From: Argyresthia goedartella
Lineage: Eukaryota > Arthropoda > Insecta > Lepidoptera > Argyresthiidae
NCBI GenBank assembly: GCA_949825045.1
Contig: OX463808.1
Location: forward strand, 32,115,674 to 32,179,673
DNA: 64,000 nt
Direction: 5' to 3'
Shown: positions 53,511 to 64,000 of the stretch, one piece after another
How positions within the stretch are numbered: position 1 is the stretch's first letter
Layout of the letters: each line of letters opens with the position of its first letter
The notes under the pieces: model-generated
Database searches by the model: none
What the model saw: only the letters and a program-made list of their open reading frames with translations
What the model was told of the DNA's origin: nothing
Made by a program: the position numbers and the translations under genes

Positions 53511-54724
53511 GATGGAAGGCGTACCACAGGGCTCTCATTTGGGACCTATACTTTTTAACATCTTTATCAACGACGTTTGCTTCCAAAATTCTAAATTTCA
53601 ATTATTTGCAGATAATTTAAATTTCTCTCGTCCAAGCTCATCACATGTAGACCCAATTCTACTGCAAGACGATGTTAACCGTCTAGTACATTGGTGCAGC
53701 AGGAATGGTATGAGTCTTAATCCTTCTAAGTGCTTTTCCATTACATTTACCAGAAACATAAAAACTACTTCCTATGATTATTTTACTGAAAGAAATTAGC
53801 TCAAACAAGTAGAACAGCTACGTGACTTGGGTATGCTGATGGACGAAGAATTAAAATTTGCCAAACATATTGACAAGCTTGTAACTAAATGCTTTAATAC
53901 ACTTGGCTTTGTTATACGCCATACTAAACATTAAAAAAAAATTGTCAACCAAGATTAATCTTTACAATGCCCTGGTCCGATCTCAGCTGGAATACTGTAG
54001 ATCTGCCTGGAGCCCTTACTATGACGTACATGCCAAGCGATTAGAGGGCGTTCAAAGCCGATTTCTTTACCATGTTGCGTACAGCGACCACAAAGCTAAG
54101 AAACTACCCTACCTAGTTATGCCTCTAGGCTAGCTCACTACCGCATGTGTACTTTAGCTGATCGTAGAAAATTTGATCACTTAGTTTTTCCTTTAGTTAA
54201 CATTGCACTTGACTGTCCAGATTTCTTAAGTAAGCTATCATTTAATGCCCCTAAAAGGTTACCAAGGTTACTTCATCCTTTTTAATTTACCCATTGTTAA
54301 GACTAACCTAGATACCAACGCTCCTTTAAAGAGATCTTGGCTCCAGTACAATGCTATTTCCAAATACGTCAAAACAGATATTGATATTTTCTCCGGGAGT
54401 ACCTTCAAGTCTTCTGTCAGTTAGTATTTTGCCAAAGAAACTACACGCACATGTAAACATAAGTAATGGGTGCACCGTAATTCAACCAAATTTAAATAAC
54501 TTATAACTTTTTGGTGACAAATTGTTAATTTAGTTTTAATTTAATACTTTATATGTAGATTCTAATGAAATTTTAATAGAATAAGATTTAAATTTAATAT
54601 TTGTCTCAACTGGTGCTAGATGTGGATGCCTATGATTAAGGAAACAAATAGCTATGAAACTTTTGAGATTAACCATTTACTTAATATTATTTTATGCCTT
54701 GTTGGTGTTCCTTAAATAAATAAA
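53511..54724 (+). pseudogene. LINE F: reverse transcriptase palm to C-terminus, 5'-truncated
   Basis: Starts at EGVPQGSHLGPILFNIFIND. The catalytic motif reads LFADNLNFSR, with Asn for the second Asp of FADD. Frameshifted continuation: QVEQLRDLGMLMDEELKFAK, LYNALVRSQLEYCRSAWSPY, CTLADRRKFDHLVFPLVNI and KRSWLQYNAISKYVKTDIDI. The 3' end is CCTTAAATAAATAAATAAG at 54724. It starts back to back with the minus-strand ORF1 fragment at 53510. Confidence 0.85.
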
Positions 54725-55229
54725 TAAGAATTACATATAGCACTCTCCATCCCCGATGTCCTTCCGGCATCCATAACACGGCAACGAAGTCGACATATTT
54801 GACTATATGCCGTGTCCACGCCGTGCCGTACGTGCGAAAGTTTCGCAATGTACAAAACAGACCGCAACTAGCGTTTTGATAAATAAAATTTGCAACTGGT
54901 GGATTCCATCAATATTGTCGTCCTGAGTTCAGATTACACGAGGTGTTTTTCTGAGAAATGAACTGTCAGAAACAGCTGTTTAATCACAAAAAATGGGTGG
55001 GTTGCATTGTTGTCCGATTTTACAAAAAAGTTGTAGTTCTCCGTAATTTAAATGGAATAGAGGAGCCGTGTAGATATATGCAGTATGTGTTTGTTGTGGG
55101 TGCGATACTTGGATCCCAGATAATTTCAAAACGGTGGCGGTTTGAATTTCATCCACTCATCCGGTGAACTTAAGTTCTCGTTCTTGCTATGGTTCTGAGT
55201 ATTTCATCAAATTTAAGCACTTATTTCAA
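54725..55229. other. No gene recognised
   Basis: A 70-codon frame at 54958-55167 has no recognised motif. Mixed-composition sequence between LINE fragments. Confidence 0.4.
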
Positions 55230-55700
55230 TTATTCTTGTATATTTCTTTGTTTACGTACTTCTTTGACCGGTGTTGCCAGCCCTTTCTCAAGTAAGCTCC
55301 TCTTTAAGTATGATCTGAATAGATCCGACGGTTTATTTCTAACTTAGTAATGATTTATCTTCATTAGAAGCGTATCCTGATCAACACACTCTAATGCCTT
55401 CGACAAATCGCAAAAAACGCTGATAGTAACTATCCTGTGCGGCATTCCACGTAGATATATTATGAGACATGAGGGTAATGCCGTCATCCGTAGTGGATAT
55501 ACCATACTGAAACTGTATCGTTTAGCGTGGAGTTTCTTTGTACGGTTGAAGTGTCTGATTGAGACAATCTTTTGAAATATTTTGCTTAGGGCTGGAAGAA
55601 CAGATATTGGTCAGAGACATAAGATTACTCTTTTTCATTTGGTCTGGGAAAGCTCCATCTTCAACAATCCAAATCAATACAATATTTATTTCAGATATAC
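55230..55700 (-). pseudogene. LINE G: reverse transcriptase fragment
   Basis: On the minus strand WIVEDGAFPDQMKKSNLMSL leads to ISVLPALSKIFQKIVSI, then VFCDLSKALECVDQDTLLMK and NKPSDLFRSYLKRSLLEKG, in several frames. These are RT N-terminal to finger blocks. The YxDD region is missing. Confidence 0.75.
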
Positions 55701-55989
55701 AATTTCCATATTGAAATATAATTTTGACATTAAAATAAATTATAAAAAAAAACATTGAATGATTTACAGCACACATACATACACAATCCCTCGCATACTT
55801 ATACTATACACCCACACACAAGGAACCTCATACATTGTAGCTTACTACAAATTCAAATTCAAAATATTTTACTATGGTTTGTTACTGCGAAGGTGCACCT
55901 CCATCTAGTGCTGCAACATAGGGCTATTCACCTTCCCAGTTGGTGTGCTGAGGATAGAGTTGGAGCTGCCGAAAAAGCAGTTTCTTAAA
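55701..55989 (-). other. Probable LINE H 3' UTR
   Basis: AT-rich sequence and a small CACACA-rich stretch directly downstream of the LINE H coding fragment. No genes seen. Confidence 0.35.
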
Positions 55990-56360
55990 GAGTCAATCTT
56001 CTTTTGAATTATTGCGAAGAAATCGTCAATCCTGGCTTCGGCAAACATATCCGAGGTGATGCAATATCGCGGCAGCTCCAACAGTATCCTAATTATTATA
56101 TTGAACGCGCAGGGCGTTGCAGGCAGAAAGCCTGCCTACCCTACCTCGTAGGATACTAGCTCCTGCAGCCACCGCCTATACTCCAGTCGCTGTAAAGTCT
56201 GGATAGATAGTACTGAGATAAGGATTATCATAGAACATCAGCCACGTCTCCTGAAGGGCCACTATATCTGACATAAGACAACGCATTCTGACATGATTCA
56301 CACCGCTCTTCACAGCTTGACAGTTGTAGCTTTTGAGTTTGGGATTCAGCATATCCGCGG
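55990..56360 (-). pseudogene. LINE H, internally deleted: endonuclease start joined to C-terminus
   Basis: On the minus strand LKSYNCQAVKSGVNHVRMRC, LMSDIVALQETWLMFYDNPY and FTATGV.AVAAGASILRGR are the endonuclease N-terminus (56360-56120). They are followed at once by 55990-56115, which matches the C-terminus of the LINE at 59005-60302 (shared GAACGCGCAGGGCGTTG and CGCGGCAGC-CCAACA). All of RT is deleted. Confidence 0.75.
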
Positions 56361-56394
56361 TAGGGTAACCATCATTCTATTTATTATTCTGCAT

Positions 56395-57010
56395 TAAAAA
56401 GGTGGCGGATATCGAATCCCGCTTGGAAGCCGTAGAGAAGCAAGTTAGGGAGTCACCAGACATCAGGCACCTCGAAGCCGCAGTAAAAGAGTTACTGGCC
56501 AGCGACAAGGAGTTGAGGGCAAGCAGCAATGAGTGCGACCGATTCTTCTCCAAAACGATTTGAGAGTTCACCAGGTTTCCGGAGACTAGCGAAGAAAACC
56601 CTTCGCACGTGGTCACCGTAGCTGCGAGCAAACTTGGAGTGGAGCTGCAGGAGCAGGACATCGTGTGGGCGGCGTGCGTGGCCTCGGCCCCTCGTTGCGA
56701 GACTCGCGCGTCGCAACACCCGCGACCAGCTGCTGAGCGCCGCGCGCGTCCGCCGCGGAGCCACAACGAGGAGGGCATGGAACTGCCGCTGCCCGGCCCA
56801 CCGCACAAGTTTAACATGAACGAGCGGCTGACCAAAATCAACAGGCAGCTCTTTGGCCGAGCTCCCAGATTGGCATGAAGAAAGTACAGTAGAAGTTCGT
56901 ATGGAGCCGCGACGGCAAAGTGTTTAACCGCCAGGCTGTAGGCAAAGATTGCCATTGCTTGCGGGTAGAGTCAGATATCGCACATGTTTTTGATTTTAAA
57001 GACGTTGAAA
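56395..57010 (+). pseudogene. LINE I ORF1 (RRM-type), frameshifted
   Basis: A coiled-coil start VADIESRLEAVEKQVRESPD, VKELLASDKELRASS is followed by NPSHVVTVAASKLGVELQEQ and DIVWAACV. A shift gives RPLVARLARRNTRDQLLSAA, then PGPPHKFNMNERLTKINRQL, FGRAPRLA and KKFVWSRDGKVFNRQAVGK. These are the conserved blocks of the ORF1 nucleic-acid-binding protein that precedes endonuclease/RT in several insect LINEs. At least three frame changes are present. Confidence 0.7.
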
Positions 57011-57192
57011 GCCATAAATTTTAGTGTAGTCATAGTTCGCACCATCTGTTTAAGTCTCATTGTCCTTGGGACTAGTCTATGTAATTATGTGTATTTAAAA
57101 ACCCCGCAAGCCAATATTTGTAAAGTCATAAAACAGCTCAGCAAACAAATCCAGCAACTTGGTGTTAATATGTAACTCTACTCATATCCCCA

Positions 57193-57330
57193 ATGGTTAA
57201 AATTCGAAAAATTTGTTTGAGGTTGGGTTTGCTGAACATTCGCTCTCTCTACACGGGCCACGATGAACTCTGCGCTCTACTAATAAAAAGAGAGCTTGAC
57301 ATTGTTGCTCTTAACGAGAATCCACAACAC
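57193..57330 (+). pseudogene. LINE I endonuclease start
   Basis: KICLRLGLLNIRSLYTGHDE, LCALLIKRELDIVALNEN: the first strand and Asn/Glu active-site region of an apurinic-like endonuclease. It sits about 180 bp after ORF1 I, so it probably belongs to the same copy. It breaks off after NEN. Confidence 0.75.
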
Positions 57331-57495
57331 TTGTATTATTTCTATATGCACACTCAAATCACGCTTACAATGTTATGTTACTTATTTATACTATAGTTCA
57401 TTTATCATATAATTTTATCTATATCCAACTTTTACCGATTTGCGCAGGATTCTTTAAACTATCAAAGACGTGAGCTAACTAATAAACACATCAAA

Positions 57496-59004
57496 TTGAA
57501 CACTGGGCACGATGAGGTCACAGTGGCTATGCTGCAGAGATCACCCGATATTTTAGCTGTGAACGAGACTTGGCTTAGGGACGGCGAGGTGGGGCGAGCG
57601 CCGGCGATACCGGGATACAGATTGCTTCATGTGGCCCGCCTGCTTGATATTAGGCGCAACCGCAGCGGCGGTGTCGCATTTTACATTAAACTAGGTTTAA
57701 AAGCTAGGGTCTACCCTCATCCGCCATCACAGTCTAAAGTTGAGCAAATGTGGCTTTCCTTAAATGTTAATTCAACTAAAATTATTATTGGTACAGCATA
57801 TCGACCACAGTCGTTGAAAGTCGACGACTTTCTAGATGCACTTACAGACTCCATTACAACTTTTTCGAGATTTGATCGTATCGTACTTACTGGCGATTTT
57901 AATATTGATTTATGTGATTATGACAATATTATGACACGTAAGTTGTAGCAGTTTCTCGAGTACACGAAACTGGTAAACTGTGACCAGAGCCAACACATTT
58001 TACCGATAATAGCGCAACACTGATTGATCTTGTTTGTACCAACGCACATGTAGCTAGAGTCTCCGTTGAGCATATGCCAGATCTCGGTGCACATGCTTTC
58101 GTTACAGTAGAATTAAAGTTAAAAAGGGATAAATATCCACCGTGTAAGATTACGTACAGACCCCTAAAAGTTATTGATATACCGTGTTTCAACGACTATT
58201 TAAATAAAATCAATTGGGACGCTATCTTGGAACAAATGTTGATCTTATGTTAGAGGCTTTTGAAGTATGCATTCTTGAGTTGTTTGACAAATTTGCCCCT
58301 TTAAAAACCATGATTATGGAGAATAAACCCATGCCATGGTTGACCAGCAATGTCAGGTACATGATGAGGCTTCGTAACAAGGCTTACGACCGTTATAAAC
58401 AGTCAAAACTAGAATCTTATCAGCAAGAATATAAGTCACTCAAACATTTAGTTAAAGCTAGTTTATTTACGGAGAACAAAGCATTTTTCGACGAAAACAT
58501 TAATAAAAACTTCCATAACCCTAAATTATTGTGGAAAAAACTTAGAGATACTACATTACCTAACTTCAAGAAAATTAAAGATATTCCTGATAATATGGCC
58601 ACACCTGACGAAATGAATTTGCACTTTTTAAATATTCCAAAGGTCAACTCTGTTAATATCTTAGATCTTACTTTCTTGGAGTTTTACAGGCATGACCCTG
58701 CTGTCTTTCAGCTTCAACCAGTTAATGAGCATGATGTTGGTAAAATAATTTGCAAGATGAGTTCTAACGCTTGTGGTGCTGATCACATTACAATGAGCAT
58801 GATACTATTGACTTTACCGCAAACTCTTAAAATTATCACCAATATTGTAAACAAGTCTCTTACTACTGCCACTTTCCCCACGCACTGGAAGAACGCTGTC
58901 GTACGACCGATCCCAAAAAATAATGATCCACAAAATGTACCGGATTTGCGTCCTATTAGCATACTTCCGTATTTATCTAAGATTCTCGAAAAGATTGTTT
59001 ATCA
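57496..59004 (+). pseudogene. LINE J: endonuclease to start of RT, frameshifted, 3'-truncated
   Basis: Begins TGHDEVTVAMLQRSPDILAV, NETWL, so it repeats the block just seen in LINE I. Then GGVAFYIKLGLKARVYPHPP, LTGDFNIDLCDYD (GDFNID intact), a frameshift near 57945, ATLIDLVCTNAHVARVS. The linker is KPMPWLTSNVRYMMRLRNKA. The RT begins SSNACGADHITMSMILLTLP, PTHWKNAVVRPIPKNNDPQN and LRPISILPYLSKILEKIVYQ. It stops at 59004, where another LINE's (TCAA)n tail starts, so the palm is missing. Confidence 0.85.
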
Positions 59005-60302
59005 ATCAATCAATCAATCATTTTTATTTCGGAATACAAAGTTCCATAGTTTGTTAGTAGTACTATTAATAACATGAACATAAAAATAACACTTAAAATT
59101 ATAATAAGATTCAATCAATTAAAATTAAAATGAAGTAATGCTAATAAAAATTCAAATTAGGTCATTACATTAAATTAGGTTATTTTACAATATTAATGAA
59201 ATAAAATAAAAATAAATAAATTAAAATTTAACTGACACAAATTACAAATAACAATTAAATTCAATACATTCAGGTGGATTTATGCATTCATCTCATATAG
59301 ATAGGCCTGCCCGTGGAACGGCTCAGTTTGCCACACACTGTCAGTGTACCTGTAATAACACTAACCCAGTGTTTGAGTATAGGTCCGTCGAGCCGACCCG
59401 CAATGACCTGCAGGATGCTGTTGGCGCTGCTACGCGTTCTGTTCAGTAAGGAGGCCGTCCTCTTACGTATGATGGCGTGAAATCCATCAGTACGTGCCTC
59501 AACAAACATACCCGACGCACTACAGTAGCGCGGCAGCCCCAGCAACATCCTAAAAGCATTGTTGTACTGAACGCGCAGGGCGTTGAGAGCTTTTTGGGTA
59601 TAGTTGACCCATAGGCTGCACGTGTAGAACGATTGACAATATGCCTTGAAGAGTGTGATTTTGACTGGCTTTGTACAACGTGCAAACCTACGAGCCAGCA
59701 TATTTGCCCTAACTGCCAAAGCCCTGCGCTCCCGCTCAATGTCTAGGTCATCCCTCAGGTCGTCTGTCACTATATGACCAAGGTACTTAAAACACGTCAC
59801 TCTTTTGAGTGTATTACCATACAGTCTCAAAGCCGGCACTTCACTCGGTAGTTTATTACCAGTCTTAAAGATCATAATCTCACTTTTTTTGACATTATAT
59901 TTGATGCCGTGTCTTTCTGCATATCGTTCACATGTTGTAAGTAATTTTCTCAAGCCCCCTGGTGACGGACTCAGCAGCACCATATCGTCTGAATAGCTTA
60001 AGTTGTTGCAGCTTTTACCATCAACGTAGCATCCCGCATGCATACTGCTGAGTTCACCGACCAGATCGTTCACATACAGATTAAATAGCTTGGGCGATGT
60101 TAATCCCCCCTGCCTCACTCCACATTTCATCCGATACGCCTCCGAAAACTCATTTCCCCATTTTACTTTGTTGATTTGATTTTCATACCAAAATTTAAAG
60201 ATATTAACAATTTCCGCCGGTAGTTTAGACGCTCGACACTTATCCCACAAGATGTCATAACTTACAAGGTCAAATGCTTTTGAGAGATCTAAAAAACAGG
60301 CT
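59005..60302 (-). pseudogene. LINE K: reverse transcriptase palm to C-terminus, 320-codon open frame
   Basis: From 60302 downwards: CFLDLSKAFDLVSYDIL, then the open frame 60250-59288 with CGVRQGGLTSPKLFNLYVND, CNNLSYSDDMVLLSPSPGGL (YSDD catalytic motif kept) and HGIKYNVKKSEIMIFKTGNK. The C-terminus is RARCTKPVK-like and ends GRPIYMR. The 3' UTR ends at a (TTGA)n tail at 59005-59020. The 5' end is truncated and lacks endonuclease and RT fingers. The frame has no internal stop, so this is a comparatively young copy. It inserted into LINE J. The same family as LINE H. Confidence 0.85.
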
Positions 60303-60499
60303 TTATAACCAGGTCATCTCATTTGCGAAAAAAAAACATAATATATTTGATCTATCGGCGCCCATCGAGTCGCTCCGGGCCAGTATTAAACCAGTTATTG
60401 CGTTGACTACTAGTTTCACTTATCGCCTATACTACAGTGTCACCGAGGTGGATTTATTTTAATCGTCGTTGTAAGATCTAATCATCTACGCGTGGAATT

Positions 60500-61512
60500 A
60501 TGTCGGCACATAATTATGTTGGAAAACTTCAATCATTTGATTACAAGACCCATGAATGGGAGATCTTTAGTAGATTGAAGCAGTGGTTCAAGGTGAATAA
60601 TGTGAAAGAGAAAGACAAAGCGGCGGTACTGCTGACTCATTTCTCCGATGACTCGTATAGGTTAGCACGAAATTTGGTGCATCCTATTGATTTGGGAGAC
60701 GTCAAGTACGATGTTCTGGTTCAGAAACTCATAGATCAATTTACTCCCAAGAGATAAACATTCGCCGATCGGGCGAAATTTTATAATGCGACCAGAAATT
60801 TCTCCGAATCATTGGAGGACTGGCAGGCAAGATTGCGAGGACTGGCAGTCTACTGCGATTTTGGTACTGCATTTGACCAGTTGATCAGAGATAAATTTGT
60901 TCTCGGCCTGGAATCTGGCCCAGAACGCGACAAATTATTCGAGCAGGACGCAGCGACATTAACCTTTAGCAAGGCTTTGGAGGTCGCGCAGCAAGCGGCG
61001 TGTGCGCGTCAGGCGAGTCTCACTGTGGCGGCAAGTGCTGCATACCAGCAAGCAGGCGCAGGTGCAGGTTCGAGCATGCCCATCATGGAGGAGCCGGTGT
61101 ACCGGGTCTCTCGTGGTCGCGGCCGAGACGGATACGCTTCATCCGGTCGTAATAAGTAGCATCAACCTTGTGCAGTGTGTGGTTTAAAATCTCATAGTGA
61201 AGATCATTGTAAATATAAAATTTATACGTGCAAACGTTGTAATAAGAAAGGGCACTTGCGTAAGGTCTGTAATGCCTCGCAGCTGTACAAGATGTCTAAT
61301 GAGGAAGGCAGCCTCAGTGGAAGCGATTGCAGGGAGTGTAAATTATTCAATCTAAGGTTTGTAAACAATGATCCAATTAAAGTTAGGGTGACAATAAATG
61401 ACGTACGTTTGCTTATGGAGTTGGATACAGGCTCGGGGTCTAGCGTAATTTCAGATGAAATTTATAAAAAGTACTTTAGTTATCATGAATTAAGTAAAAG
61501 TGAAATTAAAAT
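60500..61512 (+). pseudogene. Ty3/gypsy (Mag-type) gag and protease start, one stop, cut by a LINE
   Basis: MSAHNYVGKLQSFDYKTHEW, RLKQWFKVNNVKEKDKAAVL and LVQKLIDQFTPKR end at a TAA (60755). The frame then continues TFADRAKFYNATRNFSESLE and ALEVAQQAACARQAS. Two CCHC knuckles follow, CAVCGLKSHSEDHC and CKRCNKKGHLRKVC (61170-61272). The protease reads LMELDTGSGSSVISDEIYKK (catalytic DTG, about 61420). The element ends at SEIKICG, where LINE L sequence begins. A further stop lies at 61157. Confidence 0.85.
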
Positions 61513-63951
61513 ATGTGGGACGTAAACATAGACTGGATTGAGGATTCGTCCGAGAAGGATCGGCTCCACGATATACTGTCGGCCCACGGCATGAGGAACG
61601 AGGTAGACTTCGCCACGCGAGTGACGGCCACTACCGCCACCAGCCTCGACCACCTGTACAGCAACCTTGCCGAGGGCGCGGTGTGCGCGGCGCCTGCCAG
61701 CACGCACCTCAGCGACCACCTCGCCGTGCGCGCGCGCGTCACGCGCCGCCCCCGCGCGCTTGCGCCACCCGTCCGCACCGTGCGCCAGCGCACGCAGGCT
61801 AACTGCCGCAATTTCGTCGCGTCTATTGCGAGTGTGGACTGGCAGCACATTTGGTGCCAAAAAGGTGAGTCGATCGAGGATTTGGCCGCGTCTGTGATTT
61901 CTGTAATTAGCAACAAGTACGACATTTGCTTTCCACTCACACGAAAACCACACCCAACACGCCAATCATGGGTTACACATGAGCTTCGAAACATTCAATC
62001 ATTGCTCTTTGACGTTCTGGAGCTCTCGTCTGCTCATCCTGATGATACCATTGTTACGGAACTCATTGACAAATTAAAAAACCAATACGACAACCCGGTC
62101 AAAAATAAAAGAGCACAATTTTACACGAGCGCAATCACGTCCAGCACGAACGTGAGTAAAGCCATGTGGAACGTGATTAACAAAGAACGAGGGAAAAGCA
62201 ACCGTACTTGTGTAGACTTTACGGATGTGGCCGTAGACTCAAACGGCATTAAATTTAGCAGCAAGCAAGCCGTGGTGGACGCGATGAACGCTCGGTTCGC
62301 CGGTGCCGCCGCCGCGTGCGGAGCCCCGGCTGCCGACGTGCCGCGCGCCTGTCGTGCCCTGCACGCTGCCCGCCCACCTGCCGACCGCTCCCTGAGACTG
62401 CGCCTGTTTACAGCGGACGAGGTACATCGCATCATATCCTTTCGGATTCCGCATAAGCCTACCAAGGATATCTACGAGACCTCGATGGAACTCGTCCACC
62501 TAGCTGTTAAACCGTTGGCACCAGTTCTCACTGAATTATTCAACGAGTGCATTAGACGAGCCGTGCACCCAATAGCACTAAAGAGGAGCAAAATCGCTCC
62601 GATATTCAAGGGGAAAGGAAAGAGGGAGAATATCGATGGATACAGACCAGTGGCCGTAGTACCCACGGTGTCGAAGATCCTCGAAAATGGTCTCAGCGCC
62701 CGACTTCTTGAATTCCTCGCGTCGACTGATGCGCTGTTGGAGCGACAGTATGCGTACCGCGCGGGCCGCTCGACGACTGCACTGGCGCGGGAGGTGGTGC
62801 GCCGAGTGCTCGAGGCAAGAGAGAGGAAGTTCCAGGTCGCAGTTCTCTGCTGTGACCTCTCGAAAGCATTTGATGTTGCCGATCACGGCGTGCTCGCCGC
62901 TAAGCTCCGTCACTACGGTATAGTCGGGGGGCCTTTATGTCTACTAACAGACTTCCTGCGAAAACGCTCGCAGATCGTCGTTGGTGATGGCGGGAGAACG
63001 AGATCAGAACCGGTGATGACACATATGGGGGTTGCTCAAGGCTCTTCGGTATCCAACATACTATTTTCATTACTTCTGAATGACCTGCCACAAGCGATGA
63101 CCTCCAGCGAATTAGTCATGTACGCAGATGACGTGGCAGGAATCATCACTGACAGGACAATTGGAGGCCTTGAACAAAGCCTAAACCATACTATCACTGA
63201 ACTGTCTCACTGGTTCCGTAACAACGGTCTCGTTCTCAACATAAAGAAAACTCACTTCCTCCACTTCGACCTATCAGGTCGCCGTCTCGTCCCACTGAAC
63301 GTCCAAGTGGACGGAATGCGGGTCGATCAGGTTGAAGCCACAACGTTCCTGGGCTTCGAGCTGGACCGTGGACTCACATGGCGCGCTCACGTGGCGCGAC
63401 TGTGCGCGCGACTCAGCGGCGCATGCTTTGCGCTGCGGCGGCTGGTGCGCACGGTGCCGCGCAGTGTGGCGCGCGCGTGCTACTTCGCCACGGTACACTC
63501 GCTGCTGCAGTACGGAGCCGAGCTGTGGGGGCGCGCGGCGGACTGGGAGAGAGCATTCAGGATGCAAAAGCGAGCCGTGAGAGCGATAGTCCAGGTCCGC
63601 CGGGACGTGTCGGTAAAACCTCACTTTAAAGCGCTGCACATCTTGACGCTCCCGTCCATCGTCATACTCCAGGTGGCCGTGTATATGCACGAGAACATCC
63701 ACTCTTTCCGCAGGCATCACGACATCCACGGACACGCGACCCGCAACGGTCACAGGCTCAGGACGGTTTCACACACCCTGGCCAAGTCATCGAAGTTGAC
63801 TCACGTCATGGGTCCGACAGTATACAACCGCATACCAGAACATATTAAATCTGCGCCTAATTCCGCATGCTTCAAAAAGCGACTGAAACACTGGCTTGTC
63901 GAGCAAACCTTCTGTTCGATTCCAAATCGATATTCGATCGATGGTTTCTGA
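61513..63951 (+). CDS. LINE L: intact 812-codon endonuclease-end plus reverse transcriptase ORF
   Basis: One uninterrupted frame. It starts in the endonuclease (WDVNIDW for GDVNIDW; LSDHLAVRARV), so it is 5'-truncated; the ATG at 61513 is made by the junction. A linker with TRQSWVTHELRNIQSLLFD follows. The RT has GYRPVAVVPTVSKILENGLS (near 378), CCDLSKAFDVADHGVLAAKL (near 450), THMGVAQGSSVSNILFSLLL (near 505) and MYADDVAGIITDR (near 537). The thumb includes NVQVDGMRVDQVEATTFLGF. It ends NRYSIDGF. The central part is very GC-rich (Ala/Arg-rich codons), unlike all neighbours. RT catalytic Asp pair and endonuclease His are kept. The RT is likely catalytically competent, but the copy lacks most of its endonuclease. 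Confidence 0.9.
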   Translation: MWDVNIDWIEDSSEKDRLHDILSAHGMRNEVDFATRVTATTATSLDHLYSNLAEGAVCAAPASTHLSDHLAVRARVTRRPRALAPPVRTVRQRTQANCRNFVASIASVDWQHIWCQKGESIEDLAASVISVISNKYDICFPLTRKPHPTRQSWVTHELRNIQSLLFDVLELSSAHPDDTIVTELIDKLKNQYDNPVKNKRAQFYTSAITSSTNVSKAMWNVINKERGKSNRTCVDFTDVAVDSNGIKFSSKQAVVDAMNARFAGAAAACGAPAADVPRACRALHAARPPADRSLRLRLFTADEVHRIISFRIPHKPTKDIYETSMELVHLAVKPLAPVLTELFNECIRRAVHPIALKRSKIAPIFKGKGKRENIDGYRPVAVVPTVSKILENGLSARLLEFLASTDALLERQYAYRAGRSTTALAREVVRRVLEARERKFQVAVLCCDLSKAFDVADHGVLAAKLRHYGIVGGPLCLLTDFLRKRSQIVVGDGGRTRSEPVMTHMGVAQGSSVSNILFSLLLNDLPQAMTSSELVMYADDVAGIITDRTIGGLEQSLNHTITELSHWFRNNGLVLNIKKTHFLHFDLSGRRLVPLNVQVDGMRVDQVEATTFLGFELDRGLTWRAHVARLCARLSGACFALRRLVRTVPRSVARACYFATVHSLLQYGAELWGRAADWERAFRMQKRAVRAIVQVRRDVSVKPHFKALHILTLPSIVILQVAVYMHENIHSFRRHHDIHGHATRNGHRLRTVSHTLAKSSKLTHVMGPTVYNRIPEHIKSAPNSACFKKRLKHWLVEQTFCSIPNRYSIDGF

Positions 63952-64000
63952 ACGGCCATTTTGAATTTGACTTTAGCTGCCAACCAGGCAGTTTTTTGAG
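63952..64000 (+). other. Start of the LINE L 3' UTR
   Basis: Non-coding bases after the stop, to the window edge. The tail is outside the window. Confidence 0.6.

Noticed and set aside
56377..56955. 192-codon minus-strand ORF
   Set aside because: It is the shadow of the plus-strand LINE ORF1 blocks, which match a known domain.
61483..61994. Arg/Ala-rich minus-strand ORFs of 160-162 codons
   Set aside because: They are antisense to the GC-rich coding sequence of LINE L and have no motif of their own.

Overview
The window looks like a stretch of an insect genome, most probably a moth or butterfly. It is AT-rich and intron-bearing, it carries tRNA-derived SINEs with the tail typical of lepidopteran 'Metulj' SINEs, and most of it consists of overlapping, decaying transposable elements. 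No prokaryotic signals are present. I see one clear host gene, a three-exon chymotrypsin-fold serine protease (36814-39079), one weaker three-exon candidate (30531-32146), and one intact DNA-transposon transposase (22356-23786). Nearly everything else is retrotransposon sequence in various states of breakage.

Layout. 1-3398: minus-strand BEL/Pao LTR element (gag-pol, leader, 585-bp LTR) inserted in a LINE reverse transcriptase. 3399-6235: two LINE remnants placed head to head. 6340-7190: C-terminus of another non-LTR element. 7291-7766: very long hexanucleotide microsatellite. 7838-8640: decayed Ty3/gypsy RT. 8700-11560: mostly unexplained, with dispersed repeats. 11566-12260: a LINE reduced by two internal deletions. 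12557-12812: SINE. 13260-13980: 60-bp minisatellite capped by a near-perfect palindrome. 14050-16922: Ty3/gypsy gag-pol cut by an LTR (16923-17503). 18436-21710: nearly full-length CR1-like LINE. 22144-24104: Tc1/mariner-superfamily transposon with a D-89-D-82-E spacing. 24350-25712: second copy of the CR1-like LINE. 25892-29196: gypsy element with an inverted duplication in its protease.

30531-32146: candidate spliced gene. 33063-33099: isolated TATA plus initiator. 34480-36006: gypsy integrase end and LTR. 36264-36506: repeat and perfect hairpin. 36814-39079: serine protease gene. 39366-41146: degenerate repeats, a split SINE, and a TA-flanked MITE inside the SINE tail. 42785-45671: LINE. 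45672-47575: gypsy gag-protease plus LTR, inserted in the LINE at 47576-49640. 51477-52960: LTR/PBS boundary, triplicated B-box repeat, and a repeat shared with 42 kb. 52953-60302: a mosaic of at least six LINE fragments. 60500-61512: gypsy gag-protease. 61513-63951: uninterrupted 812-codon LINE ORF joined to that gypsy.

The genes do not form a functional system together. The window is a record of nested insertions, truncations and fold-back rearrangements. I did not find a convincing new biological system. The items most worth following up are: the complete DD82E-type transposon; the covarying 3' hairpin of the CR1-like LINE family; the 51-bp inverted duplication inside a protease gene; the minisatellite with its capping palindrome; the perfect 27-bp hairpin at 36.45 kb; and the host protease, which has lost one whole disulfide pair.
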